The position numbers and the translations under genes were made by a program. Of a DNA stretch of 64,000 nucleotides, positions 1 to 8,746 are shown one piece after another. Below the pieces are notes generated by a model. That model worked only from the letters and a program-made list of their open reading frames with translations. It was not told the origin of the DNA and searched no databases. The stretch spans positions 186,001 through 250,000 of the forward strand of contig JBFWNG010000005.1 of NCBI GenBank assembly GCA_050251195.1. The letters are read 5' to 3'. The DNA comes from JBFWNG01 sp050251195 (GTDB lineage Bacteria; Bdellovibrionota_B; Oligoflexia; Oligoflexales; Oligoflexaceae). Positions within the stretch are counted from its first letter, which is position 1, and every line of letters begins with the position of its first letter.

Positions 1-2825
1 TTGATATTGATTCCACGGCGACCCAAACCTTCGAGGTTACCGATGACGAGAACTTAGCTGGGACGTCCGTAAGCTTTCCGCCTGGCTCATTGAACGTTTC
101 CACAGCCATAACGATTGAGCAATCTGCTTCTCTGGAAGATAGCGTTTTAGCAGACCTCGAGTTGACAGATAATTCCGTTTCGGTTGCCGGTAGCGGCGTT
201 ATCATTCGTCCCGCGGCGTCAACAGCCGCTGCATTAAAGCCATTTACTATTCAGTTGCCCGTACCAGGTTCTAGTTTGCGGTTGCAAAGCAACCTTGCAA
301 ACCTTGCAGTATTGTACCACGTTTGGCAAAGTGACGGCGGCAAGTTGGTCGGCGGAGTGCTGCCTTTCAGCGCGCTCAAAGTTGTCGATGGAATTGTGTA
401 TTTCGACACAAAATTCTTTGGTGCGTATCAAGTTATGATCATGGCTGCGGAGATCGAAGAGACTGTCGAGGTTACCACGGAAGAACCTATTCGAAATATT
501 TCCAACGTTGCAGTCGTGAACACAAGCGGTGTTGTTCCCGAAGAAAAGATTACTCAGGCCGAGGCATTGGACCCCTTAGCGTTCGAACCAGCCACTATTA
601 CGTACATTCCCACGGTGCGAAAAGTGAAAGTCGTCAGTAAGCAAAAGTCAGGTTTTGCGTTGACGTCATGTAAGGCGGAAATCAGAAAGGACCCGGGCAT
701 TTTCTACGGGGAAAAAAAAGACACGGGCCTCGGAACGGAGGCGGAATTTTTCATTTCTGATCTTTCCTCGACCTCCATAGTAGGGCAGATAAGCTGCGTT
801 GACGAACACGGGCGTCTGGGCCTCTCGGCATGGTCGTCTCCGGTGAAAGTGCCCGGCGTAGTTCCGACCATGAGCTATTCGACGACAGAGCGCAAGCTTA
901 ACATCAAGGGGGACACCCTGGTTTCTTTTGCGGATCGAGAGTGCAAAGCATATTTGAGCGGCAGCGCCAACATGAACGGCGGCCAAACTTCGGGCGTGAT
1001 CAATTACCTCGACTACAGGTTCCCCGTGAATGTCACGGGATCTGTTGTACTCTATGGCCGATTTTCGTGCAAAGATCCGCTGGGGAACATCACCTATTCC
1101 GCGACCTCAAAACCCTTGACCGTTTATGGTTCTATTAACATTACACCGCCGGTGATAAATGTGACGAGCGCTGGCTCACGCCAATTGACGGTCAACGGAG
1201 GCGTTGGTCCGTATACATGGGATATTTGGAAACTCGACGACCCTTATACGCACCCTTACAGCGCTTCCATCTCAAAAAACGGTCCTAATACCGCCCTCTA
1301 CGACGTCGACTACATGAGCGGAATCGGAGACATCATCGAGGTTACCGATTCCAATGGTGATGTTGCAATAGCTACCGCCTATTATGTGATGCCGCTAAGC
1401 GGATCACCGAGTGCCCAAATCAGAGCGGGGCAATCACTCGACCTGTTTTTCAGCGGCGGCATTCAGCCTTATACCTTTAGCGTTGTTTCGGGGGCCGGAT
1501 CTGTCGCGAAGCTTGACCCAACAACGGCGCGATACACCGCTCCGACCACGGCCACTACAGCCCAAGTGCGTGTCACTGACAAACAAGGATGGACATTTCC
1601 AACGACCATAAACGTTCGCGGGTCAGGCGATGCGGATCCCAGCTTCAACTATGGGGAAGCTGGGCGGTGGATTTATACTATGGGTTTGAGAGGCGGGTTC
1701 CGAGAGTTTGGGTTTGTTCCTGGGACCAACTATCTGGCGTTGGGCGGATTCATCGACGATACGGTCGATTCGATGGCTGCTGTTCAAATCGAGGCAGATA
1801 ACGGCTTCCCGCGATCACCCTGGGGAAATGTGAGTTACCCGGGAAACCAAGTAAGCAGTTTTGGCGGCACGACCTCTGTGGGCCAAGCTATGACGGTGCT
1901 TGGCGATGGCTCGATGATTGTGGCGGGACAAGCTTGGGGAACCACGGTTCCGGATCTTGACGCAACAGTCTTGAAATTCACTCCTACAGGCGCGGTGGAC
2001 AACGCGTTCGGAGGATCTGGGTTTAGCCAAATCAATATATCTGCCAGTGACGAAGCGCTCGCCGTAAAAGAAATGGTGCTTGGCGGCGTATCAAGAATCA
2101 TTGTTGCCGGCAGAACAGGCGGTACAAACGCGTTTATTGCCATGATCAAATCCGACGACGGGACACTCGATGCATCATTCAATGGTGGATCAGTATTATC
2201 GCTCTCAGGAATGAGTATAATACACGATATTTACATTACGCCCGGCAACGAAATCATTGCCGTCGGCAAGGGTAGTTCGCCTAACTATTACATGGGGTAT
2301 GCTCGCGTTAGTTCGACGGGAACAGTTCTCGCGGAAACCGATTTCGGATTTACGGGAATCGCGCACCGCGTTAAGCCGATTCCGGCTGGGTTAGGTGGCG
2401 GTTATATTATCGCAGGAGGACGCTATTATTCGGGCTTCGATTACAAGTGGGTTGTGGCTAGATTAGATTCATCGTTCAACCTTGTCACGGGTTTCGGAAC
2501 GGGCGGGTATAAGGAGTTCGATTTTGGGGCGGGAACCGACATGGTTCACGGCATCGCTGTTTCATCTACGGGAAAACTGTACCTAGTCGGTTCCAACGCC
2601 GAAGAAAACAACACAGGTGGAATGGCTGTTATTCAACGCGTTCAGCTCAGTGACGGTGCGTTGGATACCGGCTGGCATGGCGGGGCACATGCCATTCCGA
2701 ACGCGTATAGTACTGTCTGGTACAACGACGTCGTCTTGCTCGAAGGAGTGCCGTTTCCGCGAGTCTATGTGTTAGGAGAAGCCTATCAATCGGAGACGTC
2801 GTTTGTTCACGTGTATATCCCTTGA
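1..2825 (+). CDS. Large surface protein with delta-60 repeats (5' end outside window)
   Basis: The reading frame is open to the left edge, so the start lies upstream; a TTG at 90 is only an internal codon. The first part resembles the Ser/Thr-rich beta-sandwich segments of secreted adhesin-like proteins and is followed by repeated Ig-like stretches. The last 370 or so residues contain several copies of the delta-60 repeat: DPSFNYGEAGRW, VDNAFGGSGF, LDASFNGGS and LVTGFGTGGYKEFDFG, each about 50-60 residues apart and alternating with AGG or AGR strands. Delta-60 repeats (TIGR02608 family) are thought to form beta-propeller-like extracellular domains. No membrane anchor is visible at the C-terminus. 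A cell-surface or secreted role is inferred; the ligand is unknown. Confidence 0.85.
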   Translation, partial: DIDSTATQTFEVTDDENLAGTSVSFPPGSLNVSTAITIEQSASLEDSVLADLELTDNSVSVAGSGVIIRPAASTAAALKPFTIQLPVPGSSLRLQSNLANLAVLYHVWQSDGGKLVGGVLPFSALKVVDGIVYFDTKFFGAYQVMIMAAEIEETVEVTTEEPIRNISNVAVVNTSGVVPEEKITQAEALDPLAFEPATITYIPTVRKVKVVSKQKSGFALTSCKAEIRKDPGIFYGEKKDTGLGTEAEFFISDLSSTSIVGQISCVDEHGRLGLSAWSSPVKVPGVVPTMSYSTTERKLNIKGDTLVSFADRECKAYLSGSANMNGGQTSGVINYLDYRFPVNVTGSVVLYGRFSCKDPLGNITYSATSKPLTVYGSINITPPVINVTSAGSRQLTVNGGVGPYTWDIWKLDDPYTHPYSASISKNGPNTALYDVDYMSGIGDIIEVTDSNGDVAIATAYYVMPLSGSPSAQIRAGQSLDLFFSGGIQPYTFSVVSGAGSVAKLDPTTARYTAPTTATTAQVRVTDKQGWTFPTTINVRGSGDADPSFNYGEAGRWIYTMGLRGGFREFGFVPGTNYLALGGFIDDTVDSMAAVQIEADNGFPRSPWGNVSYPGNQVSSFGGTTSVGQAMTVLGDGSMIVAGQAWGTTVPDLDATVLKFTPTGAVDNAFGGSGFSQINISASDEALAVKEMVLGGVSRIIVAGRTGGTNAFIAMIKSDDGTLDASFNGGSVLSLSGMSIIHDIYITPGNEIIAVGKGSSPNYYMGYARVSSTGTVLAETDFGFTGIAHRVKPIPAGLGGGYIIAGGRYYSGFDYKWVVARLDSSFNLVTGFGTGGYKEFDFGAGTDMVHGIAVSSTGKLYLVGSNAEENNTGGMAVIQRVQLSDGALDTGWHGGAHAIPNAYSTVWYNDVVLLEGVPFPRVYVLGEAYQSETSFVHVYIP

Positions 2826-2826
2826 G

Positions 2827-4398
2827 TTACGGCTTACGTCGGCCGAGTTTTTTCCCTAGGCCGATTATCCTGTGGAAAGGACTTCTCGCCAGGGGAGTCG
2901 GAAGTTTGTACGCTTTGACCTTTCTTTTCCCAACTAGGGCATAGGCTCCGATACCTGTATTAACATCAGCAAAAAGTTCTTTTGGAATAGCTTCGTAACC
3001 AAGGACAGTATTGCTGCCCTTGAACTTGGTTAGCATCTGGTCAATGTTAAACGTTGACGGATAATTGAGCGTAATATAGCGGGCAAAGGCCGGAGAGCTA
3101 AAGCTCGTACCCGAAGCAACCTTAAGGAAGCCACCTGGGACTGCCAAAACAAGATCTTCCCCGCCAATATACGTGTCAACGCATTTCCCGTAGTTGGAAA
3201 ATGCGCTTCTCTGCTTGTTGTAATCGACCGATCCGACCTCTATTTCGTCGGGCATTACACATTGCGAACCTTCTTCAACGGTGTCTATGAGGGTTGACTC
3301 ATTGCCCGCCGCACGTATGTTGAGAACTCGAGGCATGGTCTTGCTGTCCACAAGATATTTAGCGCGTGCTGCTTCCATTTTTGCCTGCGCAGCAACCCAT
3401 TTATGAAGGCTAACCTTACATCCTTGGTCAGCAAATTCCTGTTCCAGCATTGAAGCGGGATTCGCGCCATAGCTCTTATTAACCAGCGTCACGCCGTGTT
3501 CTCTCATAATTTTGCCGAGTTCCTCGTCAACTCGGGCTGGTTGCTTGGATATAGCATCGAGTACCTGCTGGTCTTCCATCAGTTGTGCTTCTAAGTCAAA
3601 AGACTCCTGCGACGGACAGTCGGATTGGTCTGAATCGTCATCATCATCATCGTCGTCATCGCCTGCTTTGGCGGTGACGTTGGATCTCGCTTGGCTAGGG
3701 CCGCCCAAATCCATATGAACTAGGACGAGTTTGACATTGGGATTTTGATAGGCGACTGTGCCCGCCGTCATGGTTCCGTGTTGGTGAAATTCAGTGAGGT
3801 ATTCTCCTTCAGCGCTATAGCCGTCTAATACCAGCAGGGTTTTGAGCGCCTCTTCTGTTGAAAGCGACCCGACTTTTTCCGGCTTGGGCGCTGTAGGGGC
3901 GTTATAAGCAAGCATTTCAAAATAAAGAATGAGTCCTCCGATTTGTTTATTTTCAACCGCCTCGTTCCACGGATCCCGGTTAGACTGCACCTTTGGTAAG
4001 TCAGGATTTGTTTCCACCGTCACGTTTTTTTCGAGATGGCAGCTATCGTCCCGCTTTTTCAAAGATTCCAAGACCTGGAGACGAAGTTCCTCGTACGTGG
4101 TGGGTTCAGGATCTTGAAATCCGTCCGATGATTCATCGCAAGTGATCGTGTAAGCAGCGGCAATTTTGCCCTTAAACACCGGATGATTGACGTCAAAACC
4201 ATCGTCGATCACCATCACCGTGTGGGGTGGGCCGGCTGTTACGGGAGGTTGCGGTGTTTGATTTTCCGATGGAGCTGGTGCGGGAGTTACGGGGTGCGTG
4301 CCGCCGGATTTCTTTTGTCCCTTCGAGTTTTTGCATCCGATCGGCAGCGACGAAGCAAAAAGAAAGGTAAGCGCCATGGATAGCAACTTTTTTACCAT
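2827..4398 (-). CDS. Subtilisin-family (S8) serine protease lipoprotein
   Basis: This 523-residue exported protease carries the complete S8 triad: Asp65 in VIDDGFD, His207 in HQHGTMTAGT and Ser432 in SGTSFSSPAF, with oxyanion-hole Asn366 in AAGNES. The N-terminus is a lipoprotein signal with lipobox LPIGC (Cys22), followed by a Pro-rich linker. An insertion between the His and Asn blocks contains nine consecutive Asp residues (about 247-255), possibly a calcium-binding or charged surface loop. The ATG at 4398 has a GGAG six bases upstream, so it is preferred over a TTG at 4416. The gene converges on the delta-60 protein with one base between stops. The substrate is unknown. Confidence 0.93.
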   Translation of the reverse strand: MVKKLLSMALTFLFASSLPIGCKNSKGQKKSGGTHPVTPAPAPSENQTPQPPVTAGPPHTVMVIDDGFDVNHPVFKGKIAAAYTITCDESSDGFQDPEPTTYEELRLQVLESLKKRDDSCHLEKNVTVETNPDLPKVQSNRDPWNEAVENKQIGGLILYFEMLAYNAPTAPKPEKVGSLSTEEALKTLLVLDGYSAEGEYLTEFHQHGTMTAGTVAYQNPNVKLVLVHMDLGGPSQARSNVTAKAGDDDDDDDDDSDQSDCPSQESFDLEAQLMEDQQVLDAISKQPARVDEELGKIMREHGVTLVNKSYGANPASMLEQEFADQGCKVSLHKWVAAQAKMEAARAKYLVDSKTMPRVLNIRAAGNESTLIDTVEEGSQCVMPDEIEVGSVDYNKQRSAFSNYGKCVDTYIGGEDLVLAVPGGFLKVASGTSFSSPAFARYITLNYPSTFNIDQMLTKFKGSNTVLGYEAIPKELFADVNTGIGAYALVGKRKVKAYKLPTPLARSPFHRIIGLGKKLGRRKP

Positions 4399-4681
4399 TG
4401 GATCTCCGATTGCCAAAAGGGTACTTGCTGTATCGGAAATTTGGCAAAAAGGTTGAGAATTTCTTTGATGCTACGAGGATATACCTTTCTCTTCAGGGCC
4501 TAGATGTTTTCTTGGTAAAATTCAATGCTTATGCTTCTTCTTAGGGAGCTGATCTACGGCAAGTCTGATGCGATCTCGTAAACGGCTGAGTTGGAATTGG
4601 CGCGTCTATTGCTTCAATATGCTCGTCCAACGAAACGGCCTGAAACGATGAGAAACATTTCGATTAACGAGGAGAGGGAGA

Positions 4682-4966
4682 ATGCAGATGAGCGACGCTA
4701 TTGGTCGAGTGGAGCATCGAATTCCTGGTTGCATTACGATTAGACTTGAAGATCCACGGTTACTTCAGGACGGTACTCTAGACACCGTTGTTTCATTCTT
4801 AAAAAAGGACCGTGCGGTGAAATCCATTCGGACCAACCCCTCCACGAGAAGTCTCGTGGTTAGTTACTCTTTTTCGGAAGACTTGGGCCGCCTCTTGGGC
4901 CCAAAAATTCTATTAGCATGCGGTCTCCTCGGAGTTCTGTATGCCCGGTTCAGAAAAACGTCATAG
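4682..4966 (+). CDS. HMA-like domain membrane protein
   Basis: The 94-residue protein begins with GRVEHRIPGCITIRL and continues with a VKSIRTNPSTRSLVVSY segment. This is the pattern of the ferredoxin-fold HMA_2-type domains found beside or within metal P-type ATPases, but without the CxxC metal site. The last 25 residues form one hydrophobic helix (LLGPKILLACGLLGVLYARF), so the protein is probably inner-membrane anchored with the small domain in the cytoplasm. A strong AGGAGAGGGAG precedes the ATG. No metal transporter is next to it. The function is unknown; a role in membrane or metal homeostasis is a guess from the fold. Confidence 0.72.
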   Translation: MQMSDAIGRVEHRIPGCITIRLEDPRLLQDGTLDTVVSFLKKDRAVKSIRTNPSTRSLVVSYSFSEDLGRLLGPKILLACGLLGVLYARFRKTS

Positions 4967-4977
4967 ATAAGGAAGAG

Positions 4978-5601
4978 CTACAGATTGGGTGCGACGACCT
5001 CAAAGACATGATCGGCCATAATCTCGTGACCTTTTTCATTGGGATGTTTGCCGTCTGCAAGATTCAAATCTTTATGCCCGACAATTCCCTCCAGCAATGA
5101 CGGTACCAAAGCGAGGCTGTATTTTGCGGCGAGATCGACATAAATCTTTGCAAACCGTTTATGATAGGCGCTGTTATATCCATTGGTGGTTTGTAATCCC
5201 ACAAGGACCACCTTCATATTTTGATCTAACGACATTTTGATAATTTGTTCGAGATTTTTCTTGGCCACCTCGGGTTTAACCCCGCGAAGTACATCGTTCG
5301 CGCCGAGTGCGACGACTGTCATTTCCGGAGTATGTTCAGCAATGTGTGATTGGAGCAATTCGGGACCTGCAGAAGTCATTGCGCCGTTAGCGCCCGCGTT
5401 GATGACGCGAAAGTTGCCAAGATCTTGGCGCAGCTTCGTTTCCAATAGAGCGGGGTATGCGTCGTCAGCATCGATTCCAGCGCCTGCGGTTAAAGAATCT
5501 CCTATGACGAGGATATATCTAACCTCACTCGGACACGCGGATAAGGTGACAACGAACAGGCAACTTACTAAGAGTTGCCTCCAATGACTGGTTGGGAGCA
5601 T
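4978..5601 (-). CDS. GDSL/SGNH-family arylesterase lipoprotein (TesA-like)
   Basis: This is an SGNH hydrolase of about 207 residues. Block I is VIGDSLTAG (Ser36), block II has the conserved Gly in NAGANGAMTSAG, block III is ALGANDVLRG and block V is DGKHPNEKGH, supplying Asp and His. The overall length and order match TesA-type multifunctional esterase/lysophospholipases, which hydrolyse acyl esters or thioesters in the periplasm. The N-terminus is a signal with lipobox TLSAC (Cys23), so it is probably lipid-anchored. The ATG at 5601 has a GAGG upstream; an ATG at 5613 or a TTG at 5661 is possible but less well supported. Confidence 0.9.
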   Translation of the reverse strand: MLPTSHWRQLLVSCLFVVTLSACPSEVRYILVIGDSLTAGAGIDADDAYPALLETKLRQDLGNFRVINAGANGAMTSAGPELLQSHIAEHTPEMTVVALGANDVLRGVKPEVAKKNLEQIIKMSLDQNMKVVLVGLQTTNGYNSAYHKRFAKIYVDLAAKYSLALVPSLLEGIVGHKDLNLADGKHPNEKGHEIMADHVFEVVAPNL

Positions 5602-5654
5602 GGTACGCCTCATAATGGGAACAGAGACAATATACCATGCAAAGGGGGTTTTCC

Positions 5655-5676
5655 GGCGCAAAATGCGCCAGAAACT
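5655..5676. repeat. Hairpin repeat copy 1 (conserved arm TGCGCCAGAAACT)
   Basis: A GGCGCA/TGCGCC stem with loop AAA extends through a G-U pair to an 11-bp stem. The right arm TGCGCCAGAAACT recurs exactly at 15253-15265, where it again pairs with a nearby left arm. Both copies sit just after the stop of a minus-strand gene. It resembles a small dispersed hairpin repeat or a non-classical terminator; no T-run follows. Confidence 0.4.
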
Positions 5677-5702
5677 ATTCAGTTTGGGACGTTAGTTCTC
5701 TC

Positions 5703-6458
5703 TTATGCCCAACTGAGCGATTTAAGTTCGTCTGCGACCACCCCCTTAAGGCGTTCGGCGGAGAGCTTCATGGCGCTCTTTACGTCGTTGCGCAGATGAG
5801 AAAGATCAATGTCCGCCTTTTTAACGAGTTGTTGTTCTCGCTCGAGTTCGGGTAGCGACGCGCCTATCGCTGCTCCGAGACCAAGACCGGCGGTTGCCAA
5901 TGTAAGAGGACTCACGTCTCTTAAATTAAAAGAAGCTAGCGTTTCTTGAACGCGATCCTTTGCTTTCGTTGTCAGATTCTCGCCGTCCGCGGAGCCCATA
6001 CCCACTTTCTCTTTCAACTCATTTGTCTTGGTTTCCGCTCGCTCTTTAAGGTCTGCGGCCTTTTGTTGCGCTTGATCTGTTAATTCCGTAACTTTTTCTT
6101 CCGCTTTGTCTTTGAGCTCCTGAACTCTCGCGACTGTTTGATGAGCCACGTCCTTCGTTGTATCGATGGTCTCTCTCGTCTTTTCCTTGAGAACTGTTTC
6201 CCCGCTTCTTCCTTCGCGTTCGGTCAACATGAGTGTTCCAAGTGCGAGAAACGTAGCGCCGACGGGATTTTCCGTCAATGTATTCCAGGTTTCTCGAGGA
6301 TGTCGTTGTCGATTGGCGAAGATAGCGTTATCAATAAAAGTTCCGGGCGTCACGCGCTCTTCGACGCGTTCGAAATCTTTTTCTGTTTGATCAAGGGTTG
6401 CGCGTACTTGTGCTTGCAATTGCTCTGCTGATTCCTTAGGCGCTTGGTTTGTATTCAT
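5703..6458 (-). CDS. DUF3618-like membrane-associated protein with long helical linker
   Basis: The 251-residue protein starts with a DUF3618-like module: TLDQTEKDFERVEERVTPG, then NRQRHPRETWNTLTENPVGATFLALGTLML, which ends in a short membrane segment. Residues about 95-170 are a Lys/Glu/Ala-rich amphipathic helix with repeated KDKAEEK, DQAQQK and ERAETK units, like LEA or apolipoprotein-type helices. A second hydrophobic stretch, LTLATAGLGLGAAIGASL, follows. A GAGGAG precedes the ATG at 6458. It overlaps the upstream holin-X-like gene by 23 bases and is third in a tightly coupled operon. An envelope-stress role is inferred from such cassettes elsewhere. Confidence 0.8.
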   Translation of the reverse strand: MNTNQAPKESAEQLQAQVRATLDQTEKDFERVEERVTPGTFIDNAIFANRQRHPRETWNTLTENPVGATFLALGTLMLTEREGRSGETVLKEKTRETIDTTKDVAHQTVARVQELKDKAEEKVTELTDQAQQKAADLKERAETKTNELKEKVGMGSADGENLTTKAKDRVQETLASFNLRDVSPLTLATAGLGLGAAIGASLPELEREQQLVKKADIDLSHLRNDVKSAMKLSAERLKGVVADELKSLSWA

Positions 6459-6891
6459 GGATTTTCTCCTCAATGCGGTCGCCGATTTCATTTAACGTTT
6501 CGATGGAGCGCGTTGGTTTTAAGGTTTCTTTGCGGACTTTGTTGCGGCCTAACGCTACCAATCCTAGACCGATAATCCCTAATATAATGGAGGTGAGCAA
6601 TGCCGCCCCCCACCAAGGCATTTGGTAAGCGAGGGCTATCACGATGGTGGCGACCAGGGCTTGCAAGGCCATCATGGTTACTACGAACCCGGCGGATATC
6701 GTCATACCGCTAGCTTTTACCAGCTCGGTCTTCTCTCTCAGTTCTTGACGAAGGAGCCGGCTCTCTTGGGAAAAGAGATGCCTCATATCCCGAAAAAAAG
6801 CCTCAGCGTGACCTCTAAGGTCGCGAGCTTCGAAATTGGAGCTCCCTGGTGTTCCTTGTATGTCGTCGCTTGTATCTCTATGCTGCGCCAT
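6436..6891 (-). CDS. Holin-X/YqjE-like (DUF1469) membrane protein
   Basis: This 151-residue protein has the family pattern: an amphipathic N-terminal helix (AEAFFRDMRHLFSQESRLLRQELREK), two adjacent transmembrane helices (about residues 58-80 and 85-112) joined by a short PWWG turn, and a charged cytoplasmic tail. The family name 'holin-X' is historical; members usually accompany DUF3618 and YqjD-like proteins in envelope-stress operons rather than lysing cells. A perfect GGAGG lies six bases before the ATG. The start overlaps the stop of the upstream gene by 14 bases, and the end overlaps the DUF3618-like gene. Confidence 0.85.
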   Translation of the reverse strand: MAQHRDTSDDIQGTPGSSNFEARDLRGHAEAFFRDMRHLFSQESRLLRQELREKTELVKASGMTISAGFVVTMMALQALVATIVIALAYQMPWWGAALLTSIILGIIGLGLVALGRNKVRKETLKPTRSIETLNEIGDRIEEKIHEYKPSA

Positions 6892-7435
6892 GACGGCCTC
6901 CTTGTTGGTTAGGAGTTTGCTCCGAAAGGGGATCCGCTGTCGCGATCGACGGCTGTTCCTGAGTATGCAAACCCTGTGATTCTATCGGACACGAAGGAGC
7001 GGAGACATTTTCACTATCCACTTGTTCAACAGAATAGCGTCCAAGACGTCCCAGCGCTATTCCGCCAATAAGTGATAACGCGAAAACAGCTTCGGGATGG
7101 CGTGCCCCCTGTTTCTCAATGATGTCGAGAATGTTTTCCGAATTTTCATTGTCTAGAACAGTGCGAGCCTGTTCAAGCCAATGTGCTCCGGTCGCAAACT
7201 GTTCCGCTACCTTTTGGACCTTAGCGTCTTCGCGGTTTTGCAGTTCACGGGCCGCGGCATTGAATCCATCCACCATTGCTTGCAGAACATCGCGCGCTGG
7301 ATCTTTATATTGGCGCAGGAGATCCATGAAAGGAGCAGACGCTTCTTCTCCGAATCGACGGAATATCTCCTCGGCCTTTTGCTTTGCCGATGAGGAATTA
7401 TTGAAAGCAACCCCATCTGTTTGACTCGTTATCAT
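6878..7435 (-). CDS. YqjD-like/stress-associated membrane protein, first gene of the cassette
   Basis: The 185-residue protein is mostly helical (about residues 15-110, rich in Ala, Glu and Gln). It then has one hydrophobic segment containing HPEAVFALSLIGGIALGRLGRYS, typical of small membrane-anchored stress proteins. The tail is Ser/Pro/Gln-rich and looks disordered. A GGAGG lies before the ATG at 7435, which is preferred over the longer frame beginning at 7498. It is the first gene of a three-gene overlapping operon with the holin-X-like and DUF3618-like genes. I do not recognise a precise family; it may tether a ribosome or cell-wall partner as YqjD does, but that is inference. Confidence 0.75.
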   Translation of the reverse strand: MITSQTDGVAFNNSSSAKQKAEEIFRRFGEEASAPFMDLLRQYKDPARDVLQAMVDGFNAAARELQNREDAKVQKVAEQFATGAHWLEQARTVLDNENSENILDIIEKQGARHPEAVFALSLIGGIALGRLGRYSVEQVDSENVSAPSCPIESQGLHTQEQPSIATADPLSEQTPNQQGGRHGAA

Positions 7436-7532
7436 GTAGCCTCCGGAAAATGGTTTAGGCTCTATATCTAAACATTTAAAAAGCAAGGTACGTGCCACCT
7501 ATTTCTCATGAAATTTTTTAGATCATGGCTAT

Positions 7533-7551
7533 GTTCTTGCACTTTAAGAAC
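7533..7551. promoter_or_regulatory. Inverted repeat ahead of small lipoprotein gene
   Basis: GTTCTT and AAGAAC form a perfect 6-bp inverted repeat with a 7-base spacer, 32 bases before the lipoprotein ATG. It lies between divergent genes and could be an operator or part of the promoter region. No regulator is known. Confidence 0.25.
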
Positions 7552-7582
7552 AAGTTTTCTTTATCTTATGGAGGAATAGAGT

Positions 7583-7804
7583 ATGGCCATTTTGAAGAAA
7601 TATTTGACTCCAAGCCTTCTCATGTTGGCGGTAGTTTTTGGAATGGGTGCTCGCTGTGGAGGCGGAGGTGAAAGCCAATCCGAACGCGATAGCAGCACAT
7701 CGGGTAAGAATGATACGGATAATACCGATGAACGTCAGACGGTTCCTGAAAGCGAGCGTGACAGCGGAACCACTCCGGAAAACGACGACTCCACATCACC
7801 ATAA
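7583..7804 (+). CDS. Small acidic lipoprotein-like exported protein
   Basis: The 73-residue protein has a signal-like start (KKYLTPSLLMLAVVFGMGARC) with a Cys followed by GGGG. The remainder is low-complexity, hydrophilic and rich in Ser, Asp, Thr and Glu. The residue before the Cys is Arg, which is not a canonical lipobox, so lipidation is uncertain. The ATG is preceded by TATGGAGGAATAG. It diverges from the envelope-stress cassette and is followed by a terminator-like hairpin. The function is unknown. Confidence 0.7.
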   Translation: MAILKKYLTPSLLMLAVVFGMGARCGGGGESQSERDSSTSGKNDTDNTDERQTVPESERDSGTTPENDDSTSP

Positions 7805-7814
7805 CCATACGAGG

Positions 7815-7856
7815 AGGTCCTCGCTCGACACACGGCGCGGACCTTCTTATTTTTTT
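7815..7856 (+). terminator. Intrinsic terminator after small lipoprotein
   Basis: AGGTCC pairs with GGACCT across an 18-base GC-rich loop and is followed by TTCTTATTTTTTT. The stem is short but the T-run is good. Confidence 0.5.
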
Positions 7857-7928
7857 CGCCTCCTTGTAATCTTTTCTCCGCTTCGCTAAGCTCCTCTATA
7901 CACAGAGACCTCCTATAAGGAATTGTGC

Positions 7929-8708
7929 ATGAGCGTCCTGCTTACGATTGCCATCAGCTATCTATCGCTCACGACTGCAGCGTATTTTGGTCAGGGCTTG
8001 TTGCAGTATCAGCCCACCCGAAACGATCCAAAAGGTTTAGGGCGGGGTCCTTGGAAACCGTGGCGCGATATTTCCGGAGACTTTCTTGGTTACGTTAAAC
8101 AGAGCGGCAACACGGTTAAAAAAGTGGTTGTTTTTTTTCATGGGATGGGCGGCGAAGCGCTCAACTGGGCCTGGTATTCTAAACTCGTGCCCGACGATGT
8201 GGTTTTTGTTCTTGCGGAATATCCCGGGTACGGTGCGAAAAGCGGTAGTCCTTCGCAAGAATCCATATTTCATGCGGCTGACGTTCTTCTGGATCACGTG
8301 CTGAAAACGTGGGGAGCACCTATTACTGTAGCAGGCGAAAGCCTGGGTAGTGCCGTCGCATGTTATGTCGCGGCCAGAAGACCAGTGGCCCGAGTTGCGC
8401 TTGTTTCTCCCTTTACCTCTGTCGTTGATGTGGCAAAGGGCTGGGCGCCATTTTTGCCGATTGGACCGCTCGTTCGAGATCGATTTGCGACCGTCAATTT
8501 TATGGACGAAATTAAGCAGCCGCTCTTTCTGGTGCACGGGGATTTAGACAAAGTTGTTCCCATTAAACTTGGAAGGGAGCTGTTTCGTCTCTATCGAGGT
8601 TCTCAAAAACGATTCCTCGAACTCTCGGGGTTCGATCATTTTACCGTCAACCGCGCCATCGCCTTTTCTCCCTTAGCATCAGAGTATCGCGAGTTTTTGG
8701 GCGGTTGA
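7929..8708 (+). CDS. Alpha/beta hydrolase with N-terminal membrane anchor
   Basis: A 259-residue alpha/beta hydrolase. The nucleophile elbow is GESLGS (Ser in VAGESLGSAVA), the acid is the Asp in VHGDLDKVVP and the His is in GFDHFTVN; an oxyanion HGMGG loop follows strand 3. The first 20 residues are hydrophobic without a clear cleavage site, so it is probably membrane-anchored. The pattern resembles the BEM46/FSH-like or Abhd13-type serine hydrolases. The ATG at 7929 is chosen because AAGG lies 9 bases upstream; a TTG at 7923 is too close to it. The substrate is unknown. Confidence 0.88.
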   Translation: MSVLLTIAISYLSLTTAAYFGQGLLQYQPTRNDPKGLGRGPWKPWRDISGDFLGYVKQSGNTVKKVVVFFHGMGGEALNWAWYSKLVPDDVVFVLAEYPGYGAKSGSPSQESIFHAADVLLDHVLKTWGAPITVAGESLGSAVACYVAARRPVARVALVSPFTSVVDVAKGWAPFLPIGPLVRDRFATVNFMDEIKQPLFLVHGDLDKVVPIKLGRELFRLYRGSQKRFLELSGFDHFTVNRAIAFSPLASEYREFLGG

Positions 8709-8746
8709 CGCTGAAGGCAAGCTGCGGTCTGCTATCATAGTTTTCG

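Noticed and set aside
3512..3718. Ser-rich plus-strand frame in the S8 protease
   Set aside because: Antisense shadow of the Asp-repeat region; the Ser run is the complement of the Asp codons.
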